Shown here one piece after another: positions 5,170-7,324 of a DNA stretch of 7,324 nt; position 1 is the stretch's first letter, and each line of letters starts with the position of its first letter. Where the stretch lies: contig JBDRAU010000084.1 of assembly GCA_043823315.1 (NCBI GenBank), positions 1 through 7,324 of the forward strand, given 5' to 3'. This stretch comes from JBDRAU01 sp043823315 (lineage in GTDB: Bacteria; Patescibacteriota; UBA1384; DTJR01). The notes beneath the pieces are model-generated. The model searched no databases. It was not told where the DNA came from and saw only the letters and a list, made by a program, of their open reading frames with translations. A program made the position numbers and the translations under genes.

Positions 5170-6413
5170 TTCCTTTTTACGAGAGCTCCGATTTTAGTTA
5201 GCTTACGGACTATGTCCTCGTATCCGCGGTCTATTATTCGAGCATTGTTAATAGTTGAATTTCCTTCGGCCATTAAAGCTCCAAGGATGAGGGTGATTCC
5301 GCTTCGAAGGTCCAAAGAATCAATAACGGCACCTTTGAGTTTGTTGCCTCCGACGATTTCAACAGTTTGCCTGTCTTTTACCTTTGATAGAAGTCCCATT
5401 TTCTTAAGCTCTTTTATATATCCAAGGCGGTTTTCGAACATAGCTTCCTCAATTTGCGATTTTCCTTGCGCCTTGGCGGCAATTAAACTCATCGGCGATT
5501 GCATGTCGGTTGGAAATTCCGGATACGGACCTGTTTTAATTTGAAACGGTTCCAGTTGACCATTTTTTAAAACTTCAAGTTTACCTTGGCTCATCTTAAA
5601 TTTGGCCTTGCATTTTTTTAATACTTCGAGAGGTTTTTTCATATAATCAGCGGGAAAATTGTCGATCGTGCCGCTTCCGCCCGTAACTATAAATGCCACG
5701 AGGTATGAAAATGCTTCGATTCTGTCCGGAATGATTTTATCTTTTGTCAGGCGAAGCTCATTGTTGCCACGAATCGTAAAGGTTCTGTCGTTTCTTTTAA
5801 TTGTGGCACCGGCATTATTGATGATTCTGACCAAATCCTCAACTTCAGGCTCAATCGCACAATTTTTAACTTCAAACTCATCGTCGAATCCGCTTAAAAA
5901 CATCAACACGTTTTCGGTGGCAGTGACACTTCGTTCAATAAGCGAGATGGATTTGGTTTTAAAATTTTCAATTTTTAGAATATAGTTGTCGCCGTCTTTG
6001 GTAAGTTTTGCGCCAAGGTCCACAAAGGCCTGAATATGAGTATCTATGGGACGTCTGCCGATTGCACAGCCGCCGGGGAAGGGAATCGTGACAGTTTTGA
6101 ATCTCGCGAGTAGAACTCCGGCATAAACTATCGATGCTCTAAGTTTGGTGGCCAAGCCACCCTCTAGATTTGATTTATTAACATCCGTACCATCTAGCTG
6201 GAGCACATTGGCGGAAAATTCGTATTTTCCCCCAAGAGCTTTAAAAATTTCAAGCTGAGTTCTAATGTCTGCAATGTCAGGAATATTCCGAACAACAAAA
6301 GCGTCTTTGACTAAAACAGCCAGAGGAATCACTTTAAGCGCCTCGTTTTTGGCCCCGCTAATTTTAATTGCGCCCCGAAGAGGCACTCCGCCGGTTACTT
6401 CAAATCTTTCCAT
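5166..6413 (-). CDS. murA: UDP-N-acetylglucosamine 1-carboxyvinyltransferase
   Basis: MurA adds enolpyruvate from PEP to UDP-GlcNAc, the first committed step of peptidoglycan synthesis in the cytoplasm. I start it at the ATG at 6413, giving 415 residues that open MERFEVTGGVPLRG as MurA proteins usually do. An in-frame ATG at 6443 would add ten residues (MDTLYKREVY), but the predicted transcript begins near 6426, downstream of that codon. From 6413 the SGAKN lysine is residue 22, equal to Lys22 of the E. coli enzyme. The loop PGGCAIGRRPID carries C116, the cysteine alkylated by fosfomycin, so the enzyme should be of the sensitive type. TGPYPEFPTDMQ holds D303, the counterpart of the catalytic aspartate, and IDRGYED holds R396. 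Two inside-out alpha/beta domains are implied by the full length. AGAGAGAAG just upstream acts as ribosome site. It leads the murA-mreB operon and overlaps mreB by four bases. Confidence 0.94.
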   Translation of the reverse strand: MERFEVTGGVPLRGAIKISGAKNEALKVIPLAVLVKDAFVVRNIPDIADIRTQLEIFKALGGKYEFSANVLQLDGTDVNKSNLEGGLATKLRASIVYAGVLLARFKTVTIPFPGGCAIGRRPIDTHIQAFVDLGAKLTKDGDNYILKIENFKTKSISLIERSVTATENVLMFLSGFDDEFEVKNCAIEPEVEDLVRIINNAGATIKRNDRTFTIRGNNELRLTKDKIIPDRIEAFSYLVAFIVTGGSGTIDNFPADYMKKPLEVLKKCKAKFKMSQGKLEVLKNGQLEPFQIKTGPYPEFPTDMQSPMSLIAAKAQGKSQIEEAMFENRLGYIKELKKMGLLSKVKDRQTVEIVGGNKLKGAVIDSLDLRSGITLILGALMAEGNSTINNARIIDRGYEDIVRKLTKIGALVKRK

Positions 6414-6435
6414 ATAAACTTCTCTCTTGTATAAT
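6407..6435 (+). promoter_or_regulatory. Promoter of the PEGA-wecG operon
   Basis: A perfect TATAAT lies at 6430-6435, with TTTCCA (four of six to TTGACA) at 6407-6412 and exactly 17 bp between them. Transcription would start near 6442, leaving about 26 AT-rich bases before the ATG at 6468 with no Shine-Dalgarno sequence. The -35 overlaps the start codon of murA. Confidence 0.55.
6419..6428 (-). promoter_or_regulatory. Purine-rich ribosome site that selects the murA start
   Basis: The minus strand reads AAGAGAGAAG followed by TTTAT and then the ATG at 6413. This is a modest Shine-Dalgarno-like run at a usable distance. It lies downstream of the alternative ATG at 6443, which has only AT-rich sequence before it, and so supports the shorter protein. 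Confidence 0.5.
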
Positions 6436-6461
6436 GTATCCATAAATAGCTAATTTTTCAA
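6433..6461 (-). promoter_or_regulatory. Promoter of the murA-mreB operon
   Basis: Read on the minus strand, TTGAAA (6461-6456, five of six to TTGACA) is followed by exactly 17 bp and TACATT (6438-6433, four of six to TATAAT). Transcription would start near 6426, giving a leader of about 13 bases before the murA ATG at 6413. The -10 overlaps the -10 of the opposing promoter. Confidence 0.5.
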
Positions 6462-6467
6462 ATAAAA

Positions 6468-7124
6468 ATGAAGTCAAAGTATTATATTGCGGCGATTGTG
6501 GCGTTTTTCGTAGCGGCCTTTTATGTTATTAGCTATGCTTCTGGATATAAAATTGATATCACCAATCGAAATATTTCACAAACGGGCATGATTGTGGTTC
6601 AGAGCGATCCGCAGGCTAAGATCTACTTAAATGATACCGAACAGGGCTCGGGCAATGTTACTGTTAGAAACCTCGAAAAAGGTAATTACAACGTAGTTAT
6701 AAAACGAGATGGGTATTACAGTTGGAGCAGAAGTTTTGAACTAAAAGGGGGAGAGGCAAATATTATTAATGATGCAATTTTATTTAAAACCGACCCGGAA
6801 ATCAGTGAGTTTAAAATCGAACAGTCAGATTTTATTTCCTCACTTTCCGACACTGACTCTCTGACAGTTGTAAACAATGAAATATTTCAGAACTCGCAAT
6901 TTGTAACGCGCCTTGCGAAAGAAATAAAAGGAGTTTGCTGGTACTCAGATAGGCGATACATCGCTTACACGTACAAAGACACGCTCAAAATAATCTCAAT
7001 TGACGGAACGAACGAAGTCAAACTGCTCGAGAAGAAATCAGATACACCGGTTGTCTTTATTAATTCTGGAAGATCGGTAATTTATGAGAGTGACGGGAAG
7101 GTCTACAGGGCCACAATAAGATGA
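6468..7124 (+). CDS. PEGA-domain membrane protein with a short propeller-like tail
   Basis: A 218-residue protein with an N-terminal membrane anchor (residues about 5-24, YYIAAIVAFFVAAFYVIS) and the rest outside the membrane. Residues about 40-105 form a PEGA domain: GMIVVQSDPQAKIYLND, then VRNLEKGNYNVVIKRDGY and a second beta half ending near GGEAN. PEGA is a small beta-sandwich found in surface proteins and S-layer-like contexts; its ligand is generally unknown. Residues about 120-218 read like two to three weak beta-propeller blades: VCWYSDRRYIAYTYKDTLKIISIDG (156-180, quoted in part as its W, IAY and IISIDG features) and PVVFINSGRSVIYESDGKVY. That is too few for a closed propeller, so the protein may be shortened or may pair with another chain. 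The ATG has no ribosome site. The TGA overlaps the ATG of the next gene. I assign no function beyond envelope association. Confidence 0.75.
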   Translation: MKSKYYIAAIVAFFVAAFYVISYASGYKIDITNRNISQTGMIVVQSDPQAKIYLNDTEQGSGNVTVRNLEKGNYNVVIKRDGYYSWSRSFELKGGEANIINDAILFKTDPEISEFKIEQSDFISSLSDTDSLTVVNNEIFQNSQFVTRLAKEIKGVCWYSDRRYIAYTYKDTLKIISIDGTNEVKLLEKKSDTPVVFINSGRSVIYESDGKVYRATIR

Positions 7125-7324
7125 AAGAATTCAAAGTTCTCGATGTTGGGATCGACGAAATTGGAAAAAGCGAACTCCTAGGCTGTATAGAATCGAGCAT
7201 TTTAAATAGAGACAAGTGCCTTATTTATACAGTCAATAACGAATTGATCCTCGAAGCACAGAAAAACGATCGCTTTAGGGAGGTTTTAAATAGTTCGACC
7301 TTTTCGATCGCTGACTCTGCCGGA
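7121..7324 (+). CDS. WecG/TagA/CpsF-family (GT26) glycosyltransferase, N-terminal part
   Basis: Only the first 68 codons are present; the frame is open to the window edge. FKVLDVGIDEI (4-14) matches the opening strand of the family. IYTVNNELILEAQKNDRF (35-52) corresponds to the TxNPE-type segment followed by the A-K-D helix. VLNSSTFSIADSAG (55-68) lines up with the conserved LN-AD-xxx-DGxG stretch, where Asp65 would be the conserved active-site aspartate. Family members transfer N-acetylmannosamine or N-acetylmannosaminuronic acid onto undecaprenyl-linked GlcNAc during teichoic-acid linkage or common-antigen synthesis; the sugar here is not known. The ATG overlaps the stop of the PEGA gene as ATGA, and AGGG (7107-7110) lies ten bases upstream, so coupled translation is likely. 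Confidence 0.8.
   Translation, partial: MKEFKVLDVGIDEIGKSELLGCIESSILNRDKCLIYTVNNELILEAQKNDRFREVLNSSTFSIADSAG

Noticed and set aside
4667..5985. Open frames on the plus strand opposite mreB and murA (4667-4927, 5212-5544, 5659-5985)
   Set aside because: They lie wholly antisense to strongly conserved genes, have no promoter or ribosome site, and look like shadows of those genes.

Overview
The window reads as a chromosomal segment of a Candidate Phyla Radiation (Patescibacteria) bacterium. This is inferred from an AT-rich composition, tightly packed short operons with 4-base ATGA overlaps, a leaderless-looking start, and a PEGA-domain protein next to a WecG/TagA-type transferase. It also carries REP-like dispersed repeats of the TGTCATTGCGAG / GCAATCT type. 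The lineage within the CPR cannot be fixed from this window. UGA serves as an ordinary stop codon (cca, murA and the PEGA gene all end in TGA), which argues against the lineages that read UGA as glycine.

Layout. Positions 1-213 (minus) hold the start of an unrecognised membrane-anchored protein with a GTG start. Positions 214-729 have no gene. They hold that gene's promoter, a palindrome that could be an operator, two tandem composite repeat units (344-482 and 490-647) and an extended -10 box for the next gene. Positions 730-2930 (plus) are a two-gene unit: CCA-adding tRNA nucleotidyltransferase with an HD domain, then a membrane-anchored sortase whose ATG overlaps the cca stop. Positions 2927-6413 (minus) read murA, mreB, then a GT4 glycosyltransferase. 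murA and mreB overlap by ATGA. The glycosyltransferase sits 101 bp further on behind a small inverted repeat, and its stop codon overlaps the sortase stop tail to tail. Positions 6468-7324 (plus) hold a PEGA-domain membrane protein and the start of a WecG/TagA/CpsF (GT26) glycosyltransferase cut by the window edge, again overlapping by ATGA.

Biology. Apart from cca the locus is about the cell envelope: MurA commits UDP-GlcNAc to peptidoglycan, MreB organises side-wall synthesis, GT4 and GT26 enzymes suggest polysaccharide or glycolipid assembly, and the sortase anchors surface proteins. murA and the PEGA gene diverge from a short region where two predicted promoters share overlapping -10 boxes, so the two arms may be expressed in competition.

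I see no complete new system here. The points most worth checking are the MreB with Lys-Ser in place of the usual Glu-Glu before the Pro of its active-site segment, the overlapping divergent promoters, the composite repeats, and the translational coupling of a sortase to cca.
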